From: an uncultured Eubacteriales bacterium
Lineage (GTDB): Bacteria > Bacillota_A > Clostridia > Christensenellales > Aristaeellaceae
DNA: 5,423 nucleotides
Direction of reading: 5' to 3'
Assembly: GCA_944333375.1 (NCBI GenBank)
Contig: CALVKX010000144.1
Coordinates: forward strand, 1 to 5,423
Positions 5,325 through 5,423 of the stretch are shown here, in pieces. Every line of letters starts with the position of its first letter. Position 1 is the first letter of the stretch. The notes below the pieces were generated by a model, which was not told where the DNA came from, ran no database searches, and saw only the letters and a list, made by a program, of their open reading frames with translations. Position numbers and translations under genes: made by a program.

Positions 5325-5423
5325 TCATTTCAGCTTTTGTCCTTCATAAAGCGCACGAAAAGCGTCGTAGTAGGGATTTTCCCACGTCTTGCCGTCAAAG
5401 GTTTCGTATGACACGGCAATGGC
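5325..5423 (-). CDS. C-terminal end of an unidentified gene (partial)
   Basis: The minus strand is open from the right edge for 32 codons to TGA at 5327-5325. The visible peptide begins AIAVSYETFDGKTWENPYYD and ends RALYEGQKLK: soluble-looking, with clustered aromatic and acidic residues. A possible ATGA overlap with the next minus-strand ATG (5328) argues for a real gene end and a shared transcript. Too little is visible to name a family. Confidence 0.55.
   Translation of the reverse strand, partial: AIAVSYETFDGKTWENPYYDAFRALYEGQKLK

Noticed and set aside
1..5423. CRISPR arrays, tRNA or rRNA genes, insertion-sequence ends
   Set aside because: No regularly spaced repeats, no recognisable RNA-gene sequence and no transposase reading frame were seen on either strand.

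Overview
This GC-rich window (most likely a gut-type Clostridia/Firmicutes genome, judged from protein style, Shine-Dalgarno use and codon choice; no taxon is proven) holds a compact drug-export cassette next to the remnant of a mobile-element replication gene. I do not see a fundamentally new system. The most informative content is the regulatory DNA: one perfect 14-bp palindrome type, TGTAGC-N2-GCTACA, occurs three times, and all three copies lie in the two control regions of the cassette.

Layout. Positions 1-303 (+) carry the N-terminal domain of a RepA_N-type replication initiator that enters from the left edge and loses family similarity near position 200, so it is probably truncated or frameshifted. 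A textbook sigma-A promoter (TTGACA, 17 bp, TATAAT; 372-400) is followed at once by operator A (402-415) and a MarR-family repressor gene (436-852). A 141-bp intergenic region (853-993) carries operators B (897-910) and C (958-971), plus two GCCGGC-centred palindromes. Then come two half-transporter genes overlapping by 4 bp: a degenerate-site ABC subunit starting at TTG (994-2742) and a canonical-site ABC subunit (2739-4628). Together they look like a TM287/288- or LmrCD-like heterodimeric multidrug exporter. After a 289-bp gene-free stretch with several hairpins (4629-4917), two minus-strand genes converge on the cassette: a small integral membrane protein of unknown function (4918-5304) and the last 32 codons of an unidentified gene (5325-5423).

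How it works (inference). The MarR dimer would bind operator A to limit its own synthesis and operators B and C to shut off the exporter. A ligand, possibly an exporter substrate, would release it. The exporter pair has one ATP site built for hydrolysis and one degenerate site. The replication-gene fragment at the left edge suggests that the cassette sits in or beside an integrated plasmid or conjugative element.
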